Under the pieces are notes generated by a model that made no database searches, was not told the DNA's origin, and saw only the letters and a program-made list of their open reading frames with translations. Source: Rhynchosporium graminicola (Eukaryota > Ascomycota > Leotiomycetes > Helotiales > Ploettnerulaceae). Taken from it: a stretch of DNA of 64,000 bases. A program made the position numbers and the translations under genes. Location of the stretch: the NCBI GenBank assembly GCA_900074885.1, contig FJUW01000023.1, forward strand, positions 652,909 to 716,908, in the 5' to 3' direction. Of this stretch, positions 23,741-35,187 are shown piece by piece; position 1 is the stretch's first letter; every line of letters begins with the position of its first letter.

Positions 23741-26275
23741 ATCTGGCAAGGTTCTCCTTTGATGTTGTGATTTTGCCACGACTTCAGAAGTAGCACATGC
23801 AAACGTACTGGATTTGCATTTTATACTCTTTCGATATTCAGGACTCCTAGATTTTCAGCTTCAGGTTCTACATGACTTGTTTCTTCGGCACACAAGCCGC
23901 CACCGGGGCCCGTGAGCCATCGCCAAGTGGCAAGAATGGAGAGTATTTCTTCACGTGAAAGCCGACACTGGTGTCTTACCAAGATCACAACTTTGAAATC
24001 CTTGACAGCGGCATGTCCAAAATCTGTCTCTGGGAGATGATTCATATTTCTCCAAGATTTCTGTATTCGTCATCGTCGGCCTGCAGAGGGGTGGCAGGAT
24101 TCCATTTGATATGCCGCCGTAATGTATTTCTCTAGCAACGAGCATTGTCTTCGTTGCGTGACCATTCCAACTCTCAAATGTTTTATTCTGAGTTTCAAGG
24201 CCAAAGTATCAAATCACTGACAACATCCTCCTTTACCAAGATCGATTCTTCAATTATATTTAGCAGAAGGTCACATAGAAAAAGTGTACTATGAGAAGTA
24301 GGTGCAGTCACCTGTGCAGTAAACTCACCTCTATCCTCTGCTCGGCTCCACAAGTCGAAGTCCGCCATGACATCCGTGGTTTGCGGCCGTGGTTCTAGAG
24401 GGACATTCCAAATCCCCTTCGATGCCGAGCATGAAGGGAAATAGTACTAGCCACCGGATGCCATCCGAAGTTCCGAACGGCACGATAATCCTTGGAAATG
24501 ATGCTGATGTTCTTGTAGTTCAAGCTCTTGACAATTCAGAAAGGAGGCTTAGGAATTCAAAGAGGACGACTAGTACCATTCTCCGTGGGTAGGGGACCGG
24601 GGTATACAATAATCATGAGGTCCTTTCATATGGGGGAGCCCTCGAGCTCTCCCACTTTTCCCGTGTGCGCGGGAGATCTGTGTCATGGATCCCCCAGCTT
24701 ACCCTTAACAACAATGCTTTGCATGAACCTTAAAATCATGACTACGGATGGAGACCAGCACGATATGTGTATTTCCATGCTGAACAGATTCAAACAGTCG
24801 GGCTTGAGTATTCCATCTGGGTAACTTATTTCCCACTAATTGTGTGCTCACCAGATACCATTTTTGGTCAAACTCATTACCTCTCTGATCAACATTTGCC
24901 TAGTTTAACCAAACTTTGATTATTGATCAACTTCTATAAAGTTTATCGATTCTGGCTCCCATTCTCTTGATAATGAGCTCTTGTGTAATGATTTAATTAT
25001 CTGTTTCTTATACACTCGAACACCTTTTCTCCCGGCTACCTTTCTACATCACCCAGGATCACCTTCTTCACCTGTTGCAATGCCTTCTCTCAAGATTGCA
25101 AGTATCGGTTATTCTCCAATGGGACACAATTTATGCTCCCACATGTAGACCAGAAGCCGACGGTGGACAGGTTTGAGCCTCCTGAGGTATCGAAAAGACA
25201 GCGTAGTAGCAGGGTAAACACAGGAGTCGCATTTGTACTAGTATCTTGATCATCTGCCTTTATACAGTATTGGCCAAACAATAGAGGGTTTGGTCAAAAT
25301 CGCAATATTGGCCAAAATCTGATTACTTTGGTGAAATCGGCATTCAGTGAATGCATTGAAACAGATTTCGCCTCTCGGTCTCTGCGGTTCCCTTCAAGCT
25401 TCGAAGGAAACAACTTTTGTCACTATGATCCGCTTGGTCTTCCTCATTCTGATTGGATACGTACCTGAAAATGTCTTTCGCTTCTTCTAGGTCGCTAGGA
25501 TATAGTCCATCCTCGAAAGGGAAAAAGCACAGACTGTACCTTTCTTAGGATCTTTCTAGCTCTCGCGTGCTCGGATCCTATCACGAAGCTAACACTTTTA
25601 GTCTCTGACTTCGCAAAAGATCACTTCATTCTAGAACGGAAAATCCTTTCTCGCACCAAGATGCTTTTAGCTAACTGTCCATGAAACTTACTGGACACAG
25701 CCTTTCAAGTCCATCGGCGCCATCAAAGTAAATTTTCAGCATCGGAAGATTTGAGTATAATCGTAACTATGTGCTTGTCTACCTGGTCATTTGCCCTTTC
25801 TCCTTTCTCGGTACAGTTCATCCCGTCGAAAGCAATGTCTCGGAGAATATTGTTTCAGAGTCTACTGATCTCCAGACCCTACGTACAGTCCGCACCGAGG
25901 TCTGCTCATCCCCTCTATTCATCCGACAACTAATGGCTCGGGGCATAGTCACTTATCAGCCTCAGCTTGTGTCTTTACTCCGACCAAGCAAACCGCTTAA
26001 GCTTCCCTGCATATCATTTCAGTTATGGGAAAGCATGCCAAGTGAATTGGGACGAACTCTACGCAAGCAGGTCCACTTCGGTACTTCCACTCCCGCTACA
26101 TGGCACTATTCAAGCCATCGCCTCGAGAAATAGGCCCGGGAACGAGACCGTTCGAGAGCTGACAGGACAAGGCTCCAGGCTCGCTATGTTCTGTTCTATC
26201 CTGCACGTAATCTAGTACGATTACTTGTCAAGTCCGGTGGGAGGCAACCCGCGTATCGTCGGGAAAGGAGTGGGC
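23741..26275. other. Long intergenic region
   Basis: About 2.5 kb with short ORFs on both strands and AT-rich patches near 24900-25300. A few stretches, such as 24389..24592, read like protein but too briefly to call. The last few hundred bases form the laccase promoter. Confidence 0.4.
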
Positions 26276-26281
26276 TATAAG
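26276..26281 (+). promoter_or_regulatory. TATA-like box for the laccase gene
   Basis: TATAAG lies about 100 bp before the laccase ATG at 26379, a typical core-promoter distance. Confidence 0.4.
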
Positions 26282-26378
26282 TGTTGTGTTCCTGCTCAAT
26301 GGCTCTCAATCCTTCTTAACCAGCCTTCAGTGGTCTGAGTTACACAGTCGTTGTGAATCTGCGTTTCATTCCGTAATT

Positions 26379-28359
26379 ATGTCTTTAATGGGAAGCTTTT
26401 TCAAGGGCGTCATGGGCGTCGTCGGTGTCTTGAACCAGGTGCAAACCAACGGGTAGGTCTCTCGTTCGGCTTATCTTCATACTTGTTTCCCTCATACGAC
26501 TCGAGTTTGATCTCGGTTTTCATCTGAAATGTACTGCCAAGCTATGTGGCTAACCATTGTACAGTCTTTCTAAATTTGGAACTCTTCAAGCTCAAACCTT
26601 TCCAGCCTTCCTCAGTAATAATCCTATCGTCGGTGGATTTCCTTGGGGTTACCTTACAGCAGCCGGGAGCAACCCATATACCGAAGCACCCAACACTGGT
26701 GTCATTCGCACTTACGACTTCACTGTTACTCGAGGGCAGATTGCACCTGATGGTTACATGCAAAATGTCATCCTAGTCAATGGACAATTCCCCGGACCGC
26801 AGATTGAAGCGAATTGGGGAGATGTAATCCAGGTCACCATCCACAACAAGATCACTGGTCCGGAAGAAGGAACTGCATTTCATTGGCACGGAATGCTACA
26901 AAAGGAGACGCCTTGGTATGATGGTGTCCCAGGTGTCCAGCAATGCCCAATCGCTCCTGGTGGCAGCTTCACCTACCAATTCAGAGCAAGCCTGTACGGC
27001 ACTAGTTGGTACCATTCCCATTACTCTGCTCAGTACGCTGGTAAGTATAGTCTTCACATACATTGCTCATAGCTGACTCATCCTCAGGTGGACTTATCGG
27101 CCCAATGATTATTTACGGACCAAAAAACGCCGACTATGATATCGATTTGGGACCAGTGTTTATCACCGATTGGTTCCACGCTAGCTACGACGATATTATA
27201 ACTGAGATTCTACGACCTGGCGGAAATCCAAGAGTATCTGCAGACAACAATCTGATCAACGGCAAGGGGAACTTTGACTGTACGACTAAAGCAAAAGGGG
27301 ATTTGACTAAATGTACCAACAATGCTGGCTTCTCAAAATTCAAGTTCACATCTGGAAAGACTCACAGGCTGCGTTTAATCAATGCTGGAGCAGATTCTCT
27401 GCAGAGATTCAGTATCGATGGACATACTATGACGGTCATCGAGAACGACTATGTTGCAATTGTAGGTAGCATTCCTTTGACTGAACACGTACGAAATGGC
27501 TAACACATATTAGAAACCCTATAACACCACCGTAGTCACTCTCGGGATCGGCCAAAGAACTGATGTCTTAGTCACCGCCAACGTTGGCAAAGCCGACTCA
27601 GCATTTTGGATGCGCTCCAACATCTCAACCATCTGCTCCTTAACCACGCAACCCAACGCCCTCGCGGCAATCTACTACGACAAAGCCGACACAAACAAAG
27701 CACCCACAAGCACAGCCTGGGACGTCCCGGATCCAGGAACATGCGCCAACGACGATCTCTCCAAAACCGTTCCCATATATCCCATCGCCATCAAGACACC
27801 CACCACCACTCAAACCTACGAAGTCGGAATGTTCGTGAACTCAACCGGCAGTTTCCTCTGGACGCTTGACAACGTCTCTTTCCGCGCGAACTACAACGAG
27901 CCTGTACTCTTGCAAGCCGACCAAGGCAACTTGACCTTTCCCACTGAATGGAACGTCAAGAATTTCGGCTCCAATACCACCATCCGTATCGTAGTCAATA
28001 ACCGCACACCCGCCTCACACCCCATGCATCTCCACGGGCACAACATGCAGATCCTCTCCGAAGGACCCGGTGATTACGACGGCACCACGATCATTAACCC
28101 CTCGAACCCACAACGTCGAGATGTGCAATTGATGCGAGCCTTTGGTCATATTGCCTTCCAATACGATGCGGATAATCCGGGTGTGTGGCCGTTCCATTGC
28201 CATATTGCTTGGCATGCTAGTGGAGGTCTGTATGCGCATTTCTTGGAGAGGCCGGATGATATCATGGGCCAGATTCCATATATTATGCAGCAGACTTGCG
28301 TGGATTGGGAGAATTATTCTAATAGAGCGGTGGTGGATATGATTGATAGTGGTGTATGA
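26379..28359 (+). CDS. Ascomycete laccase-type multicopper oxidase
   Basis: Secreted blue copper oxidase that oxidises phenols with reduction of O2 to water. Exons 26379..26452, 26565..27040, 27088..27461 and 27514..28359 give 589 residues. All four copper motifs are present: L1 HWHG (about 131-134), L2 [13 protein letters not shown] (HSH 175-177), L3 HPMHLHGHN (477-485) and L4 [12 protein letters not shown] (536-542). The residue ten after the type-1 Cys is Leu, as in many ascomycete laccases. The protein ends DSGV, resembling the DSG[LIV] C-terminal plug of ascomycete laccases. The first 25 residues are weakly hydrophobic and probably a signal sequence, with less certainty. L1 continues [19 protein letters not shown], unlike the classical Melanocarpus-type sequence, so it may belong to another laccase-like clade. 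Substrate is not predictable. Confidence 0.92.
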
Positions 28360-28760
28360 AAACCTGGCGGAAGAGGTATAATTTTCTTGTAAATATATTT
28401 ATATACATACTTTGGGACACATGTTGCTGCGATGGAGAATTGTCGTGTGCGTTCTATCATCTGGTCTGTGCAAAAAAAATGATACTGGTCCAATCTTTGT
28501 TAGGTCTCGTGGTGATTGTACAGTGATCTCGATCGAGGACAGAATAGAGAGCTACGGTTATAGGCTGTCAGATGTCGCCATACCTCTCACCAAGGTGGAC
28601 AATGACTCAAGACTTGATCTCAGGGTCGTGATATCAGCTCCAAAATGTATCTACCTCATAAGTGACCCAAATACATGAAGACAAAAGGACTACGACAACA
28701 TTACGCAAGCAATACCACCAAAATTTCGCAGTCAAAAGCAACAAACACTAATTTACAAAC
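28360..28760. other. Convergent spacer
   Basis: Lies between the 3' ends of laccase and deacetylase; I see only 3' flank sequence. Confidence 0.5.
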
Positions 28761-29678
28761 TCATCCTCCCTTTTTCCTCGCCTCCACTTCTGCAACCGCC
28801 AACAACCCACCCACACTCACGGCCCTATAACCCCTCCGCTCCAAGCCCTCCAGCACCCTCCTAGCCTGCTCCACCGAATACGCCCTCCTATCATGCATAA
28901 CGACCACACTCCCAGGCCTCACCAAACTCAGCACATGCCACGCATTCAGCCTTGGCCTCGCAATCTGCGGATCATGCGGGTACACACCTCCTAGCACAAG
29001 TCGATACCCAGCCCTCTCAACGCGCTCTCTCATACCAGCATTGAACCAGCCGGAACCAGGCCGGAAATACTTCATCGAGTTACTGTTACCAGGGAGCAGA
29101 GCGTCGACTTCGGCGATTTGATGCGAGAGTTCCGAGAGGGGGAGACGGAAAGATGGAGAGTCTGTCATGGCGTGGTTGCCGAGCTCGTGGCCTTCGGCGT
29201 GGATCCGTTGTATGATCTTGGGATGTTGCAGCGCTTGAGAGCCGATGATGAAGAATGTCGCTGTGGCGTTGTGCGCTTTTAAAAGGTCGAGGATGTGAGG
29301 TGTTTCTGAGGAGGGCGCGTCGTCTAATGTGAGAGCGACTATGCGTTGTGAAGCTGGGAGAGGCACGTGGAATACTACGCTCGGGTTGTGGTGTTGGAGA
29401 TATCTGATGAGGAGGTGAGGGGGTCGGTAGATTATGTAGGCGAGGATGAGGAGGGTGAGGATTATGAGGAGCGGGATGAGGATAAGGAGATACATGGTGC
29501 GGTAGCCGTGGGCCTTGAACGTATGGAGAGGTTCTTTGTTGAATTGACTTTCTTCATCGTCGATTTTGATGTGTTTATGTTTGCGTCGGTGGTTGGTGTT
29601 TAATTTGCTGTAGATGCTTGACCAGATGTTGAATACCCCTAATCGGCGGGTGCGGCGAATTAAACCGCTAAGACGCAT
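28761..29678 (-). CDS. Membrane-anchored polysaccharide deacetylase (NodB/CE4-like)
   Basis: Intronless 305-residue protein. A basic cytosolic N-terminus is followed by a strong membrane helix at about 62-84 (MYLLILIPLLIILTLLILAY), giving a type II topology. The NodB homology domain starts with VALTLDDAPSSETPHILDLL (Asp pair at 119-120) and continues TATFFIIGS. Next come GHELGNHAMTD (164-173), FRPGSGWFNAGMRERV and a late VVVMHD. Compared with textbook CE4 enzymes, motif 2 has Asp where the second metal-binding His is usual, and motif 3 reads RPGSGWFN rather than RPPYG. I believe these changes are shared by a NodB-like subfamily in fungi, so activity on chitin is not certain. Likely cell-surface or secretory-pathway. 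Confidence 0.85.
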   Translation of the reverse strand: MRLSGLIRRTRRLGVFNIWSSIYSKLNTNHRRKHKHIKIDDEESQFNKEPLHTFKAHGYRTMYLLILIPLLIILTLLILAYIIYRPPHLLIRYLQHHNPSVVFHVPLPASQRIVALTLDDAPSSETPHILDLLKAHNATATFFIIGSQALQHPKIIQRIHAEGHELGNHAMTDSPSFRLPLSELSHQIAEVDALLPGNSNSMKYFRPGSGWFNAGMRERVERAGYRLVLGGVYPHDPQIARPRLNAWHVLSLVRPGSVVVMHDRRAYSVEQARRVLEGLERRGYRAVSVGGLLAVAEVEARKKGG

Positions 29679-30543
29679 TGCACAACGACGGAGGATGAGT
29701 CTCTCGAAACCATTGCTCGAAACCGTTTAAATGATTTGTTTGTCAATTGATCTGAAATTATGAGAATCAGTAATGAGTTAGAAAAGTGTTTCATGGGCTG
29801 AAGTTCATCTTGAGATTTCGGTAAATTTTACTGGGGCCGCGAGCACCATGATTGGTTGATACGAAGACAGCTACTATGCCTGGGAACTAGCGTACCTACT
29901 CGGATCTTCTTATTCTGATTGGAATTCTGCAAGGAAACTAGATGGAGGGAATGACAGTTCGGACTGAGTAATTCTATCTAGCAGACGCTTGTATATAGTC
30001 ACGTGCTAGACTGGCCTCCAGCAATAAAGCTCAACAGGAAATTTTACGGTCTCTCAATGATACAGATCAATAGATTGTGATAATGCCCAGGTTGACGCGG
30101 TTGAAGGTAGTATCAATGCAACGTATATAGAGTGAATCACTGCCATCAATAAGTAAACCATGCAGCAGTTGCTCTTCCCGAGGGCAAAGGCTCCACATTA
30201 GACGTGATAGAATCGGATTTATGAGGTTTGCGTGGACTTTATGGAAGTTTTATTTGTGGGTATCTAACAGCTAATCTCCATATCAACCTTGCAGATATTT
30301 CTGTCTCAACGCCTGATCAAGCCAACCCATTCAAAGACCCATATCCTGCCTGGTCGCCGCCCTCCTCGACCCAGGCCATGCACAATGACCCACTGACCAA
30401 TGGACGTGCTGTACAAGAAATATCTCACATAGACCATGCGTCCGGGATCATTTGCGGCCCAAAGCCCGTTGCAGTAAGCAGGATGTACTTGTACAAAAGC
30501 ATCGCCTGACCACGAGAGATTCATCGAATAAAAGTTGCTCTCC
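29679..30543. other. Intergenic
   Basis: No coding stretch is convincing. It includes the upstream region of the deacetylase and the 3' flank of the sirtuin. Confidence 0.45.
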
Positions 30544-31752
30544 TCAAATATGAGGCTTTGGAGTATCAGCATCAGGTTCGTGTTGTGGGAGCTTCGTATC
30601 AAGAATCGCCTTTACATCGATCTTCGGTTCTTCAACTGGCTTTTCGTTCTCGACCTTCTCGACAGAGATCGGCTCGCTTGGAGGTTCCGAGGATGAAGTC
30701 AGCTCTTTTGACTTTTCATGCTTTTCCAAGCCCTTGTTGGCCCATTCCACATGGTCTTTCGTTAATTTCAGAGTAGAATCCACGCCTTCCGTCAACTTCT
30801 TGATCTCCGCCTCCAGTAGCTCATTCCTTGTCATTCCACTATCGCGCTCCTCAATCTTCTCAGCTTCCTTCTCCTTGTGCTTCCCTGTAGTCACATACCA
30901 CATCTCCTCCAACTCATCTTTCCATCCAAGAGCATCAGCCAACTTCCTAACACCATCATCACAATCACCCAGAATCATCACATCATCCGGCCGGCTTCCC
31001 AAATCACCCACTTGTTCCCTATTGATCAAGATTCGCGGGACTCCCTCACTTGCCATACTAGGCAAATGTGCGAAAGGCTGAACAGACAGCGAGGTGCCTA
31101 TCACGATACACAAATCTGCTTTCTGCGGAGCATCGCGATTGTCGAAGAAAGAACTTGGTAACGACTCTCCGAAAAACACAATGTCCGGCTTCACAAGTCC
31201 ATCGCAATGCGTCTCTTCACAGTGCGGTACATTTCCACTCTCAACGGCCTCCTTCATCAAATCATCTGGATAAGGCGTCTTGCACTCAATACATCTCTGC
31301 GTAGCGAAACTTCCATGTGCTTCAACGATCTTGTCGTCTGGTACACCGGCTTTGCGCTCCAAGCAGTCGATATTTTGGGTGAATAGCATGTGAAGCATAT
31401 GTTTGCGATTCAGCAGCGCGATGAATGAGTGTGCGATCGTCGGGTGGAATTTGCCTGGATACAACTCTTTTGCTAGAACGTAGAATGGCTCTGGTTTCTC
31501 TCTGAAAAATGAGATGTCGAACACGGCTTCTGGATGAGGGAGGTCGAGGCGAGCGAGGTTGGAGTATAATCCTGTCTCAGGTGACCTGAAATCCGGAATG
31601 CCTGCTGAAGTCGAGATACCAGCGCCAGTCATGACAACGATCTTTTTCGGTGGTCCATCCTTGATGAAGTCTGCTACAGCGGATATGGAACGTGAGGATA
31701 AAGTGTAAGGCCGAGCATTTGGGTCCAGGACCTGGGAATTTTCTTGACCCAT
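30544..31752 (-). CDS. hst2: Hst2-type NAD-dependent protein deacetylase (sirtuin)
   Basis: Class I sirtuin that removes acetyl groups from lysines using NAD, usually cytoplasmic/nuclear in fungi. The start at 31752 (MGQENSQ) gives 402 residues in one exon. The frame stays open upstream to 31974, but that extension lacks protein character. Motifs: MTGAGISTSAGIPDFRSP (NAD binding, about 41-58), LFTQNIDCLERKAG, catalytic EAHGSF (His about 146), zinc cysteines CIEC and CEETHC (about 154, 157, 178, 183), and CIVIGTSLSVQPF. The last 100 residues are an acidic, Lys/Glu-rich helical tail typical of fungal Hst2. Confidence 0.93.
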   Translation of the reverse strand: MGQENSQVLDPNARPYTLSSRSISAVADFIKDGPPKKIVVMTGAGISTSAGIPDFRSPETGLYSNLARLDLPHPEAVFDISFFREKPEPFYVLAKELYPGKFHPTIAHSFIALLNRKHMLHMLFTQNIDCLERKAGVPDDKIVEAHGSFATQRCIECKTPYPDDLMKEAVESGNVPHCEETHCDGLVKPDIVFFGESLPSSFFDNRDAPQKADLCIVIGTSLSVQPFAHLPSMASEGVPRILINREQVGDLGSRPDDVMILGDCDDGVRKLADALGWKDELEEMWYVTTGKHKEKEAEKIEERDSGMTRNELLEAEIKKLTEGVDSTLKLTKDHVEWANKGLEKHEKSKELTSSSEPPSEPISVEKVENEKPVEEPKIDVKAILDTKLPQHEPDADTPKPHI

Positions 31753-32219
31753 GTTGCGAGGTTTGTTACGGGCGTGTTTGTCGAAGGTTTTCCCGTTGGG
31801 ATGTCGTTCTCTGCGTCGTCGACCTATGTTGGCGGTTGAGTGTTGTTTGATAGAGAATAGTAAGGGAGTTTCTTTGTTCAGGAATGTGGTTTGAATTTTA
31901 TATCTGAACGGTGCTGGTGGGTTCCAATGTCTTGTAGACGAAACCGAGGGTGGCGTCATGCTGCCGTAGATCATATTTCAGCCACAGCGCTGCATATCAC
32001 GTGGTAGATACTCCTCGACTGGTACGTAGGTAGGTTGGCTGCTAATCCGAGGTTTTTATTATTTCATGCTCTTTCAAACAATCAAAGTCTCACGTCAATT
32101 CAAGGGACGTAGAGGGGTACGATTATGGCCGTGATCAAGAAAGCTCTAAAAAACGTTCACCCATTTCCGTCAGAACATCTAAATTGAAGTACACCCTAGG
32201 AAGTCAGACTACGCAGTAC
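31753..32219. other. Upstream region of hst2
   Basis: Leader and promoter region of hst2; no separate gene seen. Confidence 0.4.
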
Positions 32220-32838
32220 CTAGGAAATTTCTAACGGAAGCACAGGCAGCGAAACTCCACAGTCTCTCCCCAAAGTCCAGCTCTCTTTGAGAGTTTTCTC
32301 TTTGAGAGAATCTCTTTGAGAGGTTGCGAGGCGGAAGAATGTCGTTGCAAATTGCAACTTATGTCTCACGGTATTGGCATTTACTTTTCTGAGCCTTTCA
32401 TAGGCCTCCGGTACCTCTCTATGTTTGTGCTTCGGATTCTGAGACCTCTGACTCAAATCCAGTCTTTGACCTTCCAGACTTCGACAGGCATCAGACAGAG
32501 TCCTTCTAATCATTCTTCCCCGAGCTTCCTGAAAACCAATCGCTGCCAACTTCTTAGCCCTTCTATCTTGCTTTCCCTGTGGCATCCTCTAGGCGAGAAA
32601 CATCAACCTCCTGGGTAGCCACTACTGTAAGGGATCTGAGGTGCATAAACTCATCACTGTCAACCTCTATTCTGCCTACCAAGCTGAACATACAGCGAAT
32701 TGAGGCCACTGCAGAGCACTCTCTCTGGTATCGGTAGCCGTTTCGAGGTACTTTCTTGCCCAATACCAGACAGATACCCACTCCCAAGTCTTTAGTGCCA
32801 AAATTCCTTTTCAGAACCCTCGCAGCACTCTGAAGCAC
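32220..32838 (-). pseudogene. Possible decayed small gene
   Basis: Two overlapping minus-strand ORFs in different frames (32563..32838 and 32220..32585) both look protein-like: FMHLRSLTVVATQEVDVSRL and RRAKKLAAIGFQEARGRMI. They could be one gene with a frameshift or intron near 32570. Family not recognised; the call is weak. Confidence 0.22.
32283..32322 (+). repeat. Three copies of CTCTTTGAGAG
   Basis: The 11-mer occurs at 32283, 32298 and 32312 with 3-4 base spacers. It is a local microrepeat with unknown role. Confidence 0.8.
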
Positions 32839-33059
32839 GTATCATATGAAGCTTCTCAAGTTCCTGCTACCCTTTGACCCTATCCGCATTAGATTCCCCT
32901 CTTCACAAGAGAACCCTAGTAACCTCCTCTCAGAGTCGCAATACCTATAAGAACAGCATCCCCGAGTAAAATTTATCTTTCTCTCCTTCATTCGTTCTCA
33001 TGCTTCCGCTTTCGTGTTCCTCACATCGCTCAATTTCAATCAACCCCGCCGTCGCCACG

Positions 33060-33259
33060 ATGTTTTCCGAGACCAAAAAACTTTGGTGTTTTCAATTCTG
33101 ATGAGGAAGCCCCACTGTGGGAACAGCCCAACGACCCAGGTACGCGAAGATATTTTGGTATCGTACGCGAACTCGAGGTGATTACTACTGCGCAGACTAT
33201 GGCAGTTAATTTGTATCGCAACTCGATGGTCGCCGTTGATACTAGTGGTGGGAAACATT
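33060..33259 (+). pseudogene. Small ORF broken by one base in an A6 tract
   Basis: ATG at 33060 begins MFSETK and then runs out of frame at the A6 run 33075..33080. The next frame reads protein-like for about 60 codons (FGVFNSDEEAPLWEQP, RRYFGIVRELEVITTAQ, MVAVDTSGGKHF) to a good GTAAGT donor. A pyrimidine-rich leader precedes the ATG. It could be a true small gene with a sequencing error or a pseudogene. Family unknown. Confidence 0.35.
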
Positions 33260-34545
33260 TTGTAAGTTGGAGGTTAACCCGAAGATTGCCCACCCGCAGG
33301 GCAGGGGAAGGGTGGTGAATGGAAGAGAACCGAAATTTGGCTTATGCAGCTAGCTACCCGCCGCTAATGTACGCACAGACTATATCGACCCCTCCGAGCC
33401 CTTCCCTCCTTCATCTTAGACATCTCACGTCAACAACTGGAAACCAAAGAGATATATATGTCCTAGCCACGCTTGACGAAATTTGCAGAAATTTGCTTCC
33501 TTCCAGATCCTCCGATCACTTCATGTCGTCTGCTGGTGATCATTTCGCACTGCTCCTCATGTTTATATCCATTACGAACTGTCGCCGATGTCCTTTAAGA
33601 TGTGGCTAGCTCTCTTTCGTCTTTACGGAGCTCGCACAAGTCGTCGTCCCGAGTCTGCGAGTATGTTGTGGAGGTGGTACACAACGGGAGACTTCATGAT
33701 GTTTTTGATGATGAGGGGATAGGAAAATGAAAATATCATGGGTTTGACTACAAGCAAATCTTCCTTTTCATGCTCGCGTCCTTTCTTGTGAGGACTTTAT
33801 CACCAAGATATATGACAATCCTAGACACCACTTCCCCAACTCAGGTGATCTCAACAAACCTTCCTATTCAACTACTGCTTCGCCTTATCCCCTTGTTACT
33901 CTTGAAATATCTCTCTGGATCAACCAGAACGATTATACTCCGTTCTCCTCACAATATATCCAATTCCGATTGCTGCTATCTTTCAAAGTGACCGAGTCTG
34001 GTGCTTGAAGTTGAGGCGTCCCTCTGAGTTTGTAACTCACTGCTAACGAGATACAAGTGGCTGGCTATGGTTGGCAAAGCGATCGCATCTACTTCGGACC
34101 TTGTGAGAGGTGCGAGTAGGTGTATACAAGTACGTTATTATTTTGATTCAGAAACTAGCTCCGCCTGTACACCGGGAGACTAGCAAGCGACGCTGCACCC
34201 CTAATATTCGTTATCGTTCTTCGTATCCGCCTGATAAGAGCACTAGCGGCAGGAAATGTCCAGGATGATAGACTTTGCGTCGTGTGGTGAACAATTTCCG
34301 CTTGGATATACTCTCAAATCATGTTACATGCATGAATTATGACCATCTTTTTGTCTGTGGCTGGTTCAAGAAAAAGCCTGGAAAAGGATGTTCAACAGGT
34401 ATGATAGAGACAAATGACGGCTCACACGATTTACATCCTTCGAACGGGCACAAGAGCTGGGTGTGCGATCAGGGACGGGATATGGCAAGAACGGGAAACA
34501 ACAATTTGAAAGTATTCTCATGAGACCTGACAACATCTCCATTAA
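33260..34545. other. Intergenic
   Basis: Short ORFs only. Downstream exons of the small ORF at 33060 could lie here, but I could not identify them. Confidence 0.4.
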
Positions 34546-35187
34546 TTAATAGCCCTTCGACCTACTTGCCCCGTCCTTCCTCTCCCCGCAAACTTCCTTC
34601 CTACTTCCAGACTTGACCTCATATCTCCCACAAGCAGCATGCATCACCCCTCCACAATTACAATTCAAGCCATCTTCTTTCCCCTTTCCCTTCCCATTAC
34701 AATTATCCGGAATCCCAAAAGCCTCTCCGCCCTGCACACTGGGCGTCCATCTCACATGGCCCTTCTTCTTCTTTCCCCCTAGACCCTTCACTATACCAAC
34801 TACGATCTTATCTTCGCTCGCCTTAACCAGCTCGCCCATTTCCTTTTTGGGTCGCTCATCACTGTAACCCACTATCAAGAGTGTCTGCTCCTCGTCCATC
34901 CCCCTTCCGGCCCCACGACTCCTAGCCTTCGGATCCGGACTGAGATTGTGATTCCGTTGTCTACTGAGCATGTAAGGAGTAGGCCCTCGATTCCGCAGGT
35001 AAAGGAGAGCACCGACTAAGATCGCTAGTGTGAGAAACAGGATGAAAGCGTCGAGGAAGATAGCTACGCGGTAGGAGATTGGGAGGGAGGTTGTGAAGGA
35101 CCAGGGTTCCGAGGTTTGTACGGCCTGTGGATATGAGGTATTGATTTTCGAGGCCGATTGGAGGAGGGTTGTTCGGGGGAGGACCAT
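34546..35187 (-). CDS. Orphan single-pass membrane protein
   Basis: Intronless 213-residue protein. A clear membrane helix lies at about 40-64 (VAIFLDAFILFLTLAILVGA) after a Ser/Thr-rich N-terminus. The remaining tail is basic and Gly/Lys-rich (GLGGKKKKGHVRW) with a Cys-containing segment (LNCNCGGVMHAACGRY). No signal peptide or known domain is visible. The reading frame, one strong helix and the polar tail support a real gene, but function is unknown. The first in-frame ATG is used. Confidence 0.6.
   Translation of the reverse strand: MVLPRTTLLQSASKINTSYPQAVQTSEPWSFTTSLPISYRVAIFLDAFILFLTLAILVGALLYLRNRGPTPYMLSRQRNHNLSPDPKARSRGAGRGMDEEQTLLIVGYSDERPKKEMGELVKASEDKIVVGIVKGLGGKKKKGHVRWTPSVQGGEAFGIPDNCNGKGKGKEDGLNCNCGGVMHAACGRYEVKSGSRKEVCGERKDGASRSKGY

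Noticed and set aside
24389..24824. Short ORFs with some protein character
   Set aside because: Too short, overlapping frames and no motif; insufficient to call a gene or relic.
31753..31974. N-terminal extension of the sirtuin to the ATG at 31974
   Set aside because: The added 74 residues are non-conserved and MGQENSQ at 31752 fits the family start; it may be transcribed leader.
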